NCBI RefSeq assembly: GCF_000980885.2
Contig: NZ_LBDA02000080.1
Span: forward strand, 1-64,000
DNA from: Streptomyces malaysiense
GTDB lineage: Bacteria; Actinomycetota; Actinomycetes; Streptomycetales; Streptomycetaceae
Length of the DNA stretch: 64,000 nt
Direction of reading: 5' to 3'
Shown: piece by piece, positions 14,814-23,399 of the stretch
Layout of the letters: each line of letters starts with the position of its first letter
Position numbering within the stretch: position 1 is the stretch's first letter
Translations under genes and position numbers: made by a program
The notes under the pieces: model-generated
What the model was told of the DNA's origin: nothing
Seen by the model: the letters and a program-made list of their open reading frames with translations, nothing else
Database searches by the model: none

Positions 14814-17180
14814 TCACCGCTGAACCATGCTTTCCCGTAGCCGTACAGCGCGCGGATCGGTGAACGCCGTGAGCAGGTCGCAGGCGTCCGCTCGTGCGTC
14901 GGCGGCCTCCTGCGGTGTGCCGGCACGGTCCAGGGCATCCGCCAGGTGCGCCAGCGTCCGTGCCATCTCCCAAGTCTGCTCAAGGTCGCGGTAGATGACC
15001 AGGGCACGGCGGTGCCATTCGGAGGCTTCCTGAGCGCGGCCGAGTTGCAGACACGTTTGCCCGAGGCTGTCCCAGGCGGCGGCTTGCCGGGCGCGGTCGC
15101 CCAACTGTTCCTGGAGTGCGGCGGCGCGACGGCAGGTGGCCAGTGCCTGGGTGGGACGCCCGATCGCGCGTTGGGCATCGCCCAAGGCCAGCAGCCAGTA
15201 GCCTTCCGCGGCTGTGCTCCGGATCTCGGTGGCGATGGCTACGGCCTGCTCGGCATGTGCCAACGCAGCATTCGTGTTTCCGCTGTCCAACTCCGCTGCG
15301 GCAAGGAGACGGAGGGCATTGCCCTCGGCGTGGCGGTCGCCATGGGCCCTGAACACGTCGATTCCCCGGCGCAGCGGGCCCAGTGCGCTTGCCGGGTGCC
15401 CGAGTTCCAGTTCTACCTGCGCGAGGTTGACTGCCACGCGAGGCTCCCAGAAACCGTCGTTCAGCGCCGTGAACAGCGCCCTGCTGCCTTCGAGCGCCGC
15501 TTGTGCCTGTGCGAGGTTGCGGCGGCGTAGTTCAAGCAGACCAAGGCCGTTGAGCGTCAGTGCCTCACCGAAGGTATCGCGCAGTGTTCGGCGCAGGGTG
15601 AGCGCCGACTCGTAGTGCTCGGCGGCGGCTGACAGGCACTGCGACTGGGCGTACGCCATGCCGAGGCTCTCCTCCAGTTCGGCTTCGGCGCCTCGATCGC
15701 CATCGCGCCGTGCGGCCTCAAGACCGATCTGCGAGGTGGCGAGCCAGTCCTGAAACGGATTGTTGGTCATGTAGACGGCGCGCAGGACCACCGCCAGCTG
15801 CCAGGCGATCCGGTCCAGTCCGCCACTCGTGGCCGCGCGCACGGCAGCCACGAGATTGTCGCGTTCCGCCTCGTACCACTGCATCGCCTGTGCCGCCTCG
15901 GTGAACTGCGGCTCCGGCAGTCCTGCGTCGGCAGGAACCAGCTCCACGCGAGGCTCCTGCGGTGCGACGCGGGCCTGAACCGCGTCCACAGTGTGCAGGT
16001 ACCAGGTCAGCACCCTGCGCAGCGCGTCGTGGCACTCCTGGGGGGTCTGCTCCAGTCGTGCCTGATCGGCGGCATAGGCACGCAGCAGGTCATGCAGCCG
16101 GAAGCGGTCGGGCGCGGTCTGATCGACCATATGCGCGGCAGCGACGACATCGAGCAGGCGTCGCGCGGTACGGACGTCGACGCCTGCGAGAGCTGCCGCG
16201 GCCGTGTCGCTGAAGTCCGGCCCGGGGTGCAGCCCGAGCAACCGGAAGAGCCGGGCCGCATCCGAGGGCAACGCCCGATAAGACCACGTGAACACGGGAC
16301 GCACCGCCTCAGACTCCTCCTCGCCCTCTGCCGACAGAACTTCCCACCGACCGGACTCGTCACGCAGCTCACCGATCAAATCCGCCAGGTGCATCAACGG
16401 CCGCCCCGCCGCGCGCTCGGCGGCGATCCTGAGCGCCAACGGCAGGCGCGCGCACAGCGAGGCGAGCTCCACCACCTGGGCGGGATCGTCTTCGTCCCGG
16501 TAGCCCTGGGTGACGCTGCGCAGCAGGGCGACCGAGCCGTCCTGGTCGAGCACGTCCAGCGTGAGGCGCCGTGCTCCTTCCCGGATCGTCAGGCCAGGCA
16601 GACGGTGCCTGCTGGTCACGATGACCAGGCATCCCGGCGTCGCCGGCAGCAAAGGTCTGACCTGGGACACGCTGGCGGCGTTGTCGAGCACGATCAGCAG
16701 CCTGCGGCCGGCAAGCCATGAGCGGAAGGCCGCGGCCATGTGCTCGCCCTCAGCGTGAACCGCGTCCGCGGGGGCGCCGAGCACCCGCAGGAAGCTTTCC
16801 AGGACCCGCTCGTACCTGACCGGGGCCTGCGGATCATAGCCGTGCAGGTCGGCATACAACTGGCCGTCCGGGAACCGGTCACGGACCGCGTGCGACCAGT
16901 GCAGCACCAGAGACGTCTTACCGACTCCCGCAGTGCCGGTTACCAGCAGCACCCGCGCAGAGGCGAGACCGTCATCGAGGAGACGGTCAAGCGCCTCACG
17001 TTCAGCATGTCGGTTGACGAAGCCCCCGCCGGCGTATGGGAGTTGGTATGGAACCGGCGGTCGCACGCGATCGGTCGCCGGAGCGTGGAAATGTATCCCG
17101 CCCCGCACGTCGCGGGCCTGCACGACGTCACGGGCAGTGCCGGAGAGCGAGGAGGTGACTTCCTCGCGCGGCTCATACAC
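14814..17180 (-). CDS. NB-ARC/TPR STAND protein (NLR-like) with N-terminal BASS-like motif
   Basis: 788 residues from GTG 17180. Residues 13-32 carry GTARDVVQARDVRGGIHF, matching the tail of the small protein at 13535-13909 at 12 of 20 positions. An NB-ARC ATPase follows: Walker A GTAGVGKT (82-89), Walker B LLIVLD (161-166) and the downstream LPLALRIAA motif. Then come a winged-helix region and a C-terminal array of TPR-like repeats (about 450-770). The same core occurs in AfsR/SARP regulators, but no SARP DNA-binding domain is present. It overlaps the DUF6879 gene by eight bases. Likely a sensor that assembles on ligand detection and signals through its short N-terminus. Confidence 0.88.
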   Translation of the reverse strand: MYEPREEVTSSLSGTARDVVQARDVRGGIHFHAPATDRVRPPVPYQLPYAGGGFVNRHAEREALDRLLDDGLASARVLLVTGTAGVGKTSLVLHWSHAVRDRFPDGQLYADLHGYDPQAPVRYERVLESFLRVLGAPADAVHAEGEHMAAAFRSWLAGRRLLIVLDNAASVSQVRPLLPATPGCLVIVTSRHRLPGLTIREGARRLTLDVLDQDGSVALLRSVTQGYRDEDDPAQVVELASLCARLPLALRIAAERAAGRPLMHLADLIGELRDESGRWEVLSAEGEEESEAVRPVFTWSYRALPSDAARLFRLLGLHPGPDFSDTAAAALAGVDVRTARRLLDVVAAAHMVDQTAPDRFRLHDLLRAYAADQARLEQTPQECHDALRRVLTWYLHTVDAVQARVAPQEPRVELVPADAGLPEPQFTEAAQAMQWYEAERDNLVAAVRAATSGGLDRIAWQLAVVLRAVYMTNNPFQDWLATSQIGLEAARRDGDRGAEAELEESLGMAYAQSQCLSAAAEHYESALTLRRTLRDTFGEALTLNGLGLLELRRRNLAQAQAALEGSRALFTALNDGFWEPRVAVNLAQVELELGHPASALGPLRRGIDVFRAHGDRHAEGNALRLLAAAELDSGNTNAALAHAEQAVAIATEIRSTAAEGYWLLALGDAQRAIGRPTQALATCRRAAALQEQLGDRARQAAAWDSLGQTCLQLGRAQEASEWHRRALVIYRDLEQTWEMARTLAHLADALDRAGTPQEAADARADACDLLTAFTDPRAVRLRESMVQR

Positions 17181-17784
17181 CCGTCGGAGGCTTGAGATGG
17201 GCCACTTCACGGTCGAAGAACGTGCCGATGTCCTCACCCAGCACGTACAGCTCCTCAACTCGCGCCGCGACGCGATCCCGCGTTCTCGCACCGAGGTACC
17301 GCACGGCCCCCTCCAGGACACCCTCCGCGTCGTAAAGGATCTCGTACACCGTGTCGTCGTTCAGCGTGACCAGTTCCGGTACTGGACCCTCGCCTTCGTA
17401 CGCCGCGATGTGCTGCGGGCCGATGACGCGGATCAGCTCACCGCACTCGGCCCGCGCACGCAGCAGATGCAGCTCCCATCGCAGGTACGGCGTGAGCGGC
17501 TGCTCCACCACACGGACACGCAGCAGACGGCACCGATGACGCGCGGCCAGACGAGACAGGTCAAGGAACTCGGCACGCTGGGCCTCGATCAGCCTCAGCG
17601 CCTCCTCCCAGTCTCCCTGGACAAAGGCGCTCCAGCTCGGGTCGCCCGGCTCACGGAAGTGCTGGCGACGTTCCAGCTTCCACGAATCGCACCCGTCAAC
17701 AGCGAAATCCTTGCCGCGGAAGTCCTCGCGGTAGGCGTCCCGTCCCAGCCGCTCGCCGGACGAGACGCCCAGAAGGTCACGCAT
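17173..17784 (-). CDS. DUF6879 family protein
   Basis: 203 residues. WELHLLRARAECGELIRVIG, PLTPYLRWEL and LNDDTVYEILYD are typical of the Streptomyces DUF6879 family, whose biochemical role is not established. ATG 17784 overlaps the preceding small gene by eight bases, and its own end overlaps the NB-ARC start by eight bases, so the three genes form one translationally coupled unit. It may be an adaptor or effector of the NLR; that is inference from context. Confidence 0.75.
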   Translation of the reverse strand: MRDLLGVSSGERLGRDAYREDFRGKDFAVDGCDSWKLERRQHFREPGDPSWSAFVQGDWEEALRLIEAQRAEFLDLSRLAARHRCRLLRVRVVEQPLTPYLRWELHLLRARAECGELIRVIGPQHIAAYEGEGPVPELVTLNDDTVYEILYDAEGVLEGAVRYLGARTRDRVAARVEELYVLGEDIGTFFDREVAHLKPPTGV

Positions 17785-18046
17785 CCGGAATGTGCGTCTT
17801 GGCGGCCAGCAGAGTGACGCGCGGGATGACCACGAGGCGTTCTCCACCACCGATCACCGCACCCTCGGGCAGCCCCTCGGAATAGGCCGCCGTAAGGTCA
17901 CGGCCGATGACCGCGAAGTCCCCGTTGTCGAGCTCCCAGATGTCCGGACAGCCGTCCCTGCCCCCAGTCGTACCCAACTCGGATGGCGAGAGGCCGATGC
18001 GCCGGGCCAGCCGCGCCTGCGGATCCGCGTCCCACGTATCGCCCAT
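17777..18046 (-). CDS. Small conserved protein preceding DUF6879
   Basis: 89 residues. The N-terminal ARLARRIGLSPSELG may form a short helix-turn-helix-like segment. The rest (CPDIWELDNGDFAVIGRDLT...ERLVVIPRVTLLAAK) is a small alpha/beta domain that I recall as a common companion of DUF6879 genes. First gene of the three-gene unit ending in the NB-ARC protein. Function unknown. Confidence 0.72.
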   Translation of the reverse strand: MGDTWDADPQARLARRIGLSPSELGTTGGRDGCPDIWELDNGDFAVIGRDLTAAYSEGLPEGAVIGGGERLVVIPRVTLLAAKTHIPDA

Positions 18047-18241
18047 ACGTCGCCCCCTGTGCGCCCAGCCCAGACCGTCTACCCAGCGTACGGATGCGGC
18101 GACAGACCGTCCACGGATGCTCGCGGGAATCAGCCATCTGACGGACCCTCTATCCGAGAGGACTGTTGTGCGCGCCCACGCTGCGGTGCGGACAGGGCGG
18201 TCTTCCCGCGACTGGAACACGGGGCAAAAGCCGCACGGGGG

Positions 18242-18431
18242 ACGCGGTCGGAGACGGCGGTCTCACTGGTCAGGCCCCAACACTCCCTGCGGTGGCGTAG
18301 CGTGACCAGTGGTGACTCGCCGTCGCGTGCCGGTTGTACGCGACGGCGCGGGAGGTGTACGACGAGGGGCGCCGCGTGACCGGTTCGGGGCGGGCGCGTT
18401 GGGCCGGGGAACCGGGCCGGGGAGGCGGTGG
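18242..18431. repeat. Duplicated HATPase/XRE intergenic region, copy 2
   Basis: Direct repeat of 13331-13518. Its left end contains a decayed copy of the HATPase 5' end in which the start codon region reads CTGACCAGTGAGACC instead of ATGAACAGTGAGACC. Its right end is the ribosome site of the XRE gene (ATG 18438). The 390-base gap 18047-18437 otherwise holds only the presumed promoter of the NLR unit. Confidence 0.85.
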
Positions 18432-18437
18432 TAGCGG

Positions 18438-19304
18438 ATGGAGTCGGTGGAGCAGGGCGAGACCGAGGGCGCGCGGGATGACGGCGGGCCTCGGCCGGAG
18501 GACGAGCCAGGGTCGGGCGTGGTGACCGCGTTCGGGCGGCAGTTGAAGCTGCTGCGGGTACGGGCAAGCCTGGAACGGCCGGAGTTCGGCAAGCTCACGG
18601 GTTACGCGGCCCAGTCGATCGCATCCTTCGAGCAGGGGCGGCGGATTCCCCCGCCCAGGTTCATCGACCGCGCGGACGAGGTACTGGACGCCGGGGGCGT
18701 CCTCAAGGCGCTGAAGGAGGAGGTGGGGCGGGCGCAGTATCCGGCGTTCTTCCGGGACATGGCGCGGTTGGAAGCGAGCGCGGTCGGCCTGTCTGTGTAC
18801 GCGGCTCTTGCGGTTCCGGGTCTGTTGCAGACAACGGAGTACGCGAAGGCCGTCTTCCAGATGCAGCGCCCCCTGCTGGATGACGACGTCATCGAACAGC
18901 GGTTGGAGGCACGGATGGCGCGGCAGGAAATCTTCACACGTCGCCCAGCGCCCCTGCTGAGCTTCATCATCGAGGAAGTAGTGCTGCGCAAGCCGATCGG
19001 TGGACTGGCAACACTTCGCGGACAGCTGGAGCAGATCCTGCTCGTGGGGCAGAACCGCAACGTGGAGATTCAGGTGATGCCCACCGACCGAGAGGACCAT
19101 GCCGGGCTGGGCGGGCCCTTCAACCTGATCGACAACGCCGAAGGACGACGAATCGCGTACACCGAGGTCCAGGACGACAGTCGCCTGTACACCAGCGCCG
19201 GAAAGATCCGTGAGCTCGAAGCCCGATATGGCATCCTCCGGTCACAGGCGCTCACCCCTCGTGAGTCGCTGGACTTCATCGAGGAACTGCTGGGAGTGAA
19301 ATGA
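18438..19304 (+). CDS. XRE family regulator with DUF5753 (Scr1/WhiJ-like)
   Basis: 288 residues. A disordered acidic N-terminus of about 30 residues precedes an HTH (FGRQLKLLRVRASLERPEFGKLTGYAAQSIASFEQGRRIPP). The DUF5753 domain follows, with LSVYAALAVPGLLQTTEYA and NRNVEIQVMPTDREDHAGLGGPFNLI. Paired with the overlapping DUF397 gene, it forms the usual WhiJ/BldB-like regulator-cofactor couple that represses developmental or antibiotic genes. An in-frame downstream start is possible given the unusual N-terminus. Confidence 0.9.
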   Translation: MESVEQGETEGARDDGGPRPEDEPGSGVVTAFGRQLKLLRVRASLERPEFGKLTGYAAQSIASFEQGRRIPPPRFIDRADEVLDAGGVLKALKEEVGRAQYPAFFRDMARLEASAVGLSVYAALAVPGLLQTTEYAKAVFQMQRPLLDDDVIEQRLEARMARQEIFTRRPAPLLSFIIEEVVLRKPIGGLATLRGQLEQILLVGQNRNVEIQVMPTDREDHAGLGGPFNLIDNAEGRRIAYTEVQDDSRLYTSAGKIRELEARYGILRSQALTPRESLDFIEELLGVK

Positions 19305-19513
19305 CCTTGCGACGCACCGAGTTGACCGTGGCGGAGTCGGCCTGGTTCAAGAGCAGTTACAGCAGCGGCGGGGGCGGCGAGTGTGTAGAGGTCGCCGCCG
19401 CCGTCGACGGCATATACATCCGGGACTCGAAGGTCCGGTCCGGACCGGTTCTGACGGTCACCCCCCAGGCGTGGGCCGGGTTCGTCGGGCTGGCCGCCGA
19501 CCAGACCGTCTGA
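19301..19513 (+). CDS. DUF397 (BldB/AbaA-like) small protein
   Basis: 70 residues. The diagnostic block is AWFKSSYSSGGGGECVEVA, followed by VYIRDSK-like IYIRDSKVRSGPVLTVTPQAWAGF. DUF397 proteins bind or counteract the adjacent XRE partner. Its ATG overlaps the XRE stop (ATGA). Confidence 0.93.
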   Translation: MTLRRTELTVAESAWFKSSYSSGGGGECVEVAAAVDGIYIRDSKVRSGPVLTVTPQAWAGFVGLAADQTV

Positions 19514-19607
19514 GCCGTGCGTTCGGAACGCCCGTGGGCCCGGTCGCACAGTCGGCTGGGCCCACGCCTGGGGTCGCACGCTACCCACACGTCACTCGGA
19601 CAACCGC

Positions 19608-19898
19608 CTACGTCTCCATGGGCAGCGCGGGGAACACGACCGCCGAACCGTCCTTGTTGCGGGCAATCTCGATCGCTACATCTGTCGCGCGGCTGTTGAC
19701 CGTGACGCCGTCGCCCAGCTTGTGAATCCGGTGTGCCGCGCGCATCAGGCGATCGACATCACCGGTCGTGAAGACGGGCATCAAGCCGTCCGGGCGTGCC
19801 AGCTCCAGCGCCGACAGGCGTATCAGAACACCGGCGATGCTCGACTCCAGTTCTTCGAGGCGCTGCTGGTCGCGCCTGAGTGCCTTTGGGGCGGCCAC
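19608..19898 (-). CDS. Hypothetical 96-residue protein
   Basis: A compact helical protein (RRDQQRLEELESSIAGVLIRLSALE, then VDRLMRAAHRIHKLGDGV) with a short C-terminal beta-rich part ending VVFPALPMET. Composition and lack of low complexity suggest real coding, but I recognise no family. It is convergent with the DUF397 gene. Confidence 0.45.
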   Translation of the reverse strand: MAAPKALRRDQQRLEELESSIAGVLIRLSALELARPDGLMPVFTTGDVDRLMRAAHRIHKLGDGVTVNSRATDVAIEIARNKDGSAVVFPALPMET

Positions 19899-20530
19899 GA
19901 CGCGGAAACCGCCCTGGGCTCCGGAGAGGCGTAACCACGTTCGACAGAAGCGCGATTCTTCCGTGCCCGCTCGTGCGCTCCTTGGGTGCCTGAAGCGGAG
20001 CCAGAGCCCGATGGCTCGGAGAAGACCGGGCCGGAGTCCGTGCCGGATGATGCTTATCCGCTGGAGAGATTTCGGGGATCAACTCTCCCGTCCGCTCACG
20101 CAAACGGCCCCGGACGAGGGGTCCGAGGCCGAGCAGGCCATGGAAAGCCCGCGTCCTGCTCGCCGCGCACTGGGCCGCGACGCTCGCCGATGCGCCACCC
20201 GTCGCGGTGTTCGAACATCCAGTGCCGGCGGTGGGCACGAGCATCCCGATACCCGGGCGCATCAGCTCCGGGACCGGTAACTTCAGCCTGCACACTTCTC
20301 GCTGTGTCGGACCATCGCCTCGTCGTGATCACGGACACGGCATAGGTGGGTGAAGGGGGCTGTGGGACGGATGGAAGACGAGGCGCGTGGGAGGAGGCGC
20401 AGAACAAGCGCGGAATCGATATCGAAGCGCTTCCGGAATCCGTTGCGACGCGCAGTCAACAGTGATTATCTTTCATCCCCCTTGACATTAGGCGCAGTTG
20501 GCCGCACACCCGGACCCAAAGAGGTTTCTC
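19899..20530. other. 632-base stretch without a supported gene
   Basis: All six frames give only short or low-quality reading frames. A TTGACA box at about 20482-20487, close to the next gene, could be part of its promoter, but no convincing -10 element follows. The base composition is somewhat lower in GC near 20440-20490 than in the neighbourhood. Confidence 0.5.
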
Positions 20531-23299
20531 GTGCCCACACCGCCCCTCACTGCGAGCGGCTTCCCCGACGAGGAGGGAGCCGACGACTTCGTACGGATGT
20601 TCCGGCAGGCCTTGGCGCCCGCCGAACGTGAATCGCTGGCGTACACCCCGCCCCTCGTCATCCTCGACGTCGGAGACGGCGGGGCGGAGTACGACGCCCG
20701 GGTGCGCCGTGTGGTCGACGCGCTGGAGCGGGCCTCGCGGAACGACCAGGACCGGCAGACGGTGCCGCACGCCCTCGTCACGGCCTCGAAGGACAGTGAG
20801 CTGCTCAGCGGCACCGCCGCCCGGGGGCTCTTCTTCGGCCTGCCCAAGAACATGACGCCGGACCGGCTTCCAGGCTTCTGGCCGCTGTCGGACTCCGTCT
20901 CGTACATACGCGCCCTCGATCAGGGGACCACCGCGCCCGGCTCCCACGCCCTGCGCGAGCACGCCTACGAGCAACTGCGTCTCAACCGACGCCAGCGGCG
21001 TGAGGGAGGTCCGCAGGCCTTCCTCTGGGCGTTGGGCGGCGGCGACGCTCCCCCGGTCGGCGGGTTACGCGGCTGGCTGCTCGGCTCTCTCTGGCACGGG
21101 ATCACCCGTACCCTCCCGCGTTGGCGCTGGGAGCTACGCAAGACCCGCAGGCTGATGCGCCCCGGACGCCTCGCACGCCGCAGGCGCCAGGGGTGGCTGG
21201 GCGAGGCATTGGGTATGGCCGAGGGTTCCGAGACCATGTTCGAGGTCATGGACGAGGTCGCGGACCGGCAACTGCGCCGAATGGCCCTGCCCGAGGACCA
21301 CCCACGGCACCAGGAATCCCTGTACGCCCTCGAAAGGCTGCTGACCCGGGCGCTGCTCGAAGATCTCGCCGATCCCCCGGTCGGCCATCGGCGGCCCCGA
21401 CGGCGCCGCCGTACCGCCCGACCCCTGCTGTTGGTTCCGATACCCCGGGAAGACGCACCGGGGGTGGCGGCCGTCGAGCGGTTCCTGCGCGCTTTCCACG
21501 AGGAGCGCGGCCATACCGCGAGCCGGCCCGGCCCGCTCGTCGTCGCGGTCGGTCGGCCCTCGCCGCGGTTGCTCACCGCCCTGGGCAACCCGACGGCGAT
21601 CGGCTTCGGACAGGCGGGCCCGTTGCTCCAGCAGCCGCAGCCACCCACCGGCCCGGCCCTGGTGAAGCTGCAGGACGAGTCGTTCGAACGGGACGGAATC
21701 GTCGTACGACACTGCCTTCCACGGCTGTTCCGGATCAGCGGACGCACCGTCGCCACCACGGCGGTGACCGGTGTGAGCCTGTTCTCGATCCTGCTCGGTG
21801 TCGGCGCGTGGCAGATCCTCGGTGGCCCGGACGTCTCCTACGAGTGTGTCGGCGGCACCCGGACCGTGGCCGAGGACGCGGGCGCCAGGATCACCGTGCA
21901 CGCCACGGAGTGGTACCAGGCGGCCAGGGGCCAGATCGACCGACAGAACAAGCGCGTCATGGACAACTACGCGCAGCACAGGACCGTACGGACCGTCGTC
22001 GCTTTCGTCTCCGACCCGCCCGTCGGCGAGGATGCGATCCGTTTCGACGGCCTCATCCCCGAGCTGCGCGGCATCGCACTGTGGCAGCAGGACCTGAACG
22101 ACCAGGCGGCCAACGACCCTTCCCTGGTGCCGCTGCTTGTCGACGTCCGCACCACCGGGGAGTTGTTCGGCAACGCCGAGGCCAAGGCCGAGGACCTGGT
22201 CCGCGAGGTCCGTGGCGAAGCGGGGCAGCCTGCGTACAAGAGAATCGTCGGCGTCCTCGGATTCGCGCAGAGCCGTGAGTCGACCCAGGCCGCGCTCAAG
22301 GTGCTCGACCGGGCCAGGATCCCGGTCATCGGCACCACCGCGACCGCCGACGAGATGCAGACCGCCGCCCGCACCAGTTACTGGCCGTTCACACCGAGCA
22401 ACTCGACGGAGGCTGCCATCGAGGCCGCGTTCGCGAACCGGGAGAACATCGTGGCCCGCCAAAGCTCCGAGACCCAGTGCACTCCCGCGCAGCACGCCAT
22501 CGTGATCGAGAGCTCCGCCGATCTCTACAGCCGCAGCCTGGCCGACAAGTTCACCGACGACTTCCCCGGTACCGAGCCGGTGTTCGACTACAACCAGGAG
22601 AACCAGTACGGGGGCGGAGGACCGCCCGTCACGATGAGGACGTCCAGCGCCGACACACTGACCAAGCAGCTCTGCACGGCCCTGCGCAAGCAGCCCGACT
22701 CCGTCGTGTACTGGTCGGCGCGGGCAAAGGACTTCAGCGCGTTCGCCAACGCCATGGACCGCTCGGGCACCTGCACCGACCACGACATCACGGTCCTCGG
22801 CGGAAACGAACTCACCAACGTGGCGCAGACCGGCGTCTTCGCGAACAAGGAATGGCTGCGCCTCTACTACTCCGCGCATCGGCTCCCGTCCGCGGACAGA
22901 CGGGCCAGCACGAAGACCGGACAGTTCGTGAGGGAGTACACCAACTTCGTCAAGGAGACCACCACGGGCGCCGATCCCTGGCAGCAGGACGGCCACTCGG
23001 CGGTCTCGTACGACGCCTTCCACGTGCTGTCCCAGGCGGTGATCGAGGCATATCAGGCGGACCCGACCGTCGACCGGGCGAACGTGCTGCATTCGCTCCA
23101 GGACGGCATCACCTTCGACGGGGCCACCGGGTACGTCTCCTACGGCGCCGACGTCAACGCTCCGCCCGTCGACAAGACCCTGGTCCTGCTCCAGCAGGTG
23201 GCGGACCAGCCGGAGGCGGTGGTGGCGTGCGGCGCGTACAAGCAGGGCGCGGGTTATCAGTACCAGAAGCAGGGGGTCCCGTGCGACGCCGCCGGGTGA
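20531..23299 (+). CDS. Single-pass membrane protein with extracellular type I periplasmic-binding fold
   Basis: 922 residues from GTG 20531 (AAAGAGG seven bases upstream; an earlier TTG at 20498 is less likely). Residues 1-400 form a cytoplasmic region I do not recognise. Parts resemble alpha/beta domains (PLVILDVGDGG; ARPLLLVPIP and LVVAVGRPSPRLLTALG), but no Walker A is visible. One membrane helix lies near 405-430 (TAVTGVSLFSILLGVGAW). The outer 490 residues read as an ANF-receptor/branched-chain-amino-acid binding fold: IVGVLGFAQSRESTQAAL, IPVIGTTATADEM, AIVIESSADLYSRSLADKF, VVYWSARAKDFSAF. No ABC permease or ATPase gene is adjacent, so it looks like a receptor rather than a transporter part. 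Codon 179 is TTA (21065-21067), pointing to bldA control. Confidence 0.82.
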   Translation: MPTPPLTASGFPDEEGADDFVRMFRQALAPAERESLAYTPPLVILDVGDGGAEYDARVRRVVDALERASRNDQDRQTVPHALVTASKDSELLSGTAARGLFFGLPKNMTPDRLPGFWPLSDSVSYIRALDQGTTAPGSHALREHAYEQLRLNRRQRREGGPQAFLWALGGGDAPPVGGLRGWLLGSLWHGITRTLPRWRWELRKTRRLMRPGRLARRRRQGWLGEALGMAEGSETMFEVMDEVADRQLRRMALPEDHPRHQESLYALERLLTRALLEDLADPPVGHRRPRRRRRTARPLLLVPIPREDAPGVAAVERFLRAFHEERGHTASRPGPLVVAVGRPSPRLLTALGNPTAIGFGQAGPLLQQPQPPTGPALVKLQDESFERDGIVVRHCLPRLFRISGRTVATTAVTGVSLFSILLGVGAWQILGGPDVSYECVGGTRTVAEDAGARITVHATEWYQAARGQIDRQNKRVMDNYAQHRTVRTVVAFVSDPPVGEDAIRFDGLIPELRGIALWQQDLNDQAANDPSLVPLLVDVRTTGELFGNAEAKAEDLVREVRGEAGQPAYKRIVGVLGFAQSRESTQAALKVLDRARIPVIGTTATADEMQTAARTSYWPFTPSNSTEAAIEAAFANRENIVARQSSETQCTPAQHAIVIESSADLYSRSLADKFTDDFPGTEPVFDYNQENQYGGGGPPVTMRTSSADTLTKQLCTALRKQPDSVVYWSARAKDFSAFANAMDRSGTCTDHDITVLGGNELTNVAQTGVFANKEWLRLYYSAHRLPSADRRASTKTGQFVREYTNFVKETTTGADPWQQDGHSAVSYDAFHVLSQAVIEAYQADPTVDRANVLHSLQDGITFDGATGYVSYGADVNAPPVDKTLVLLQQVADQPEAVVACGAYKQGAGYQYQKQGVPCDAAG

Positions 23300-23399
23300 C
23301 GCTCAGCTCGGCGCGCACAGCTTCGGTCCCACTCAGGACGTGAAGCTTCATACCGCCGGTCGGCCCATGCGGCGGTACATGGTGCCCGCGTGACTCCAG

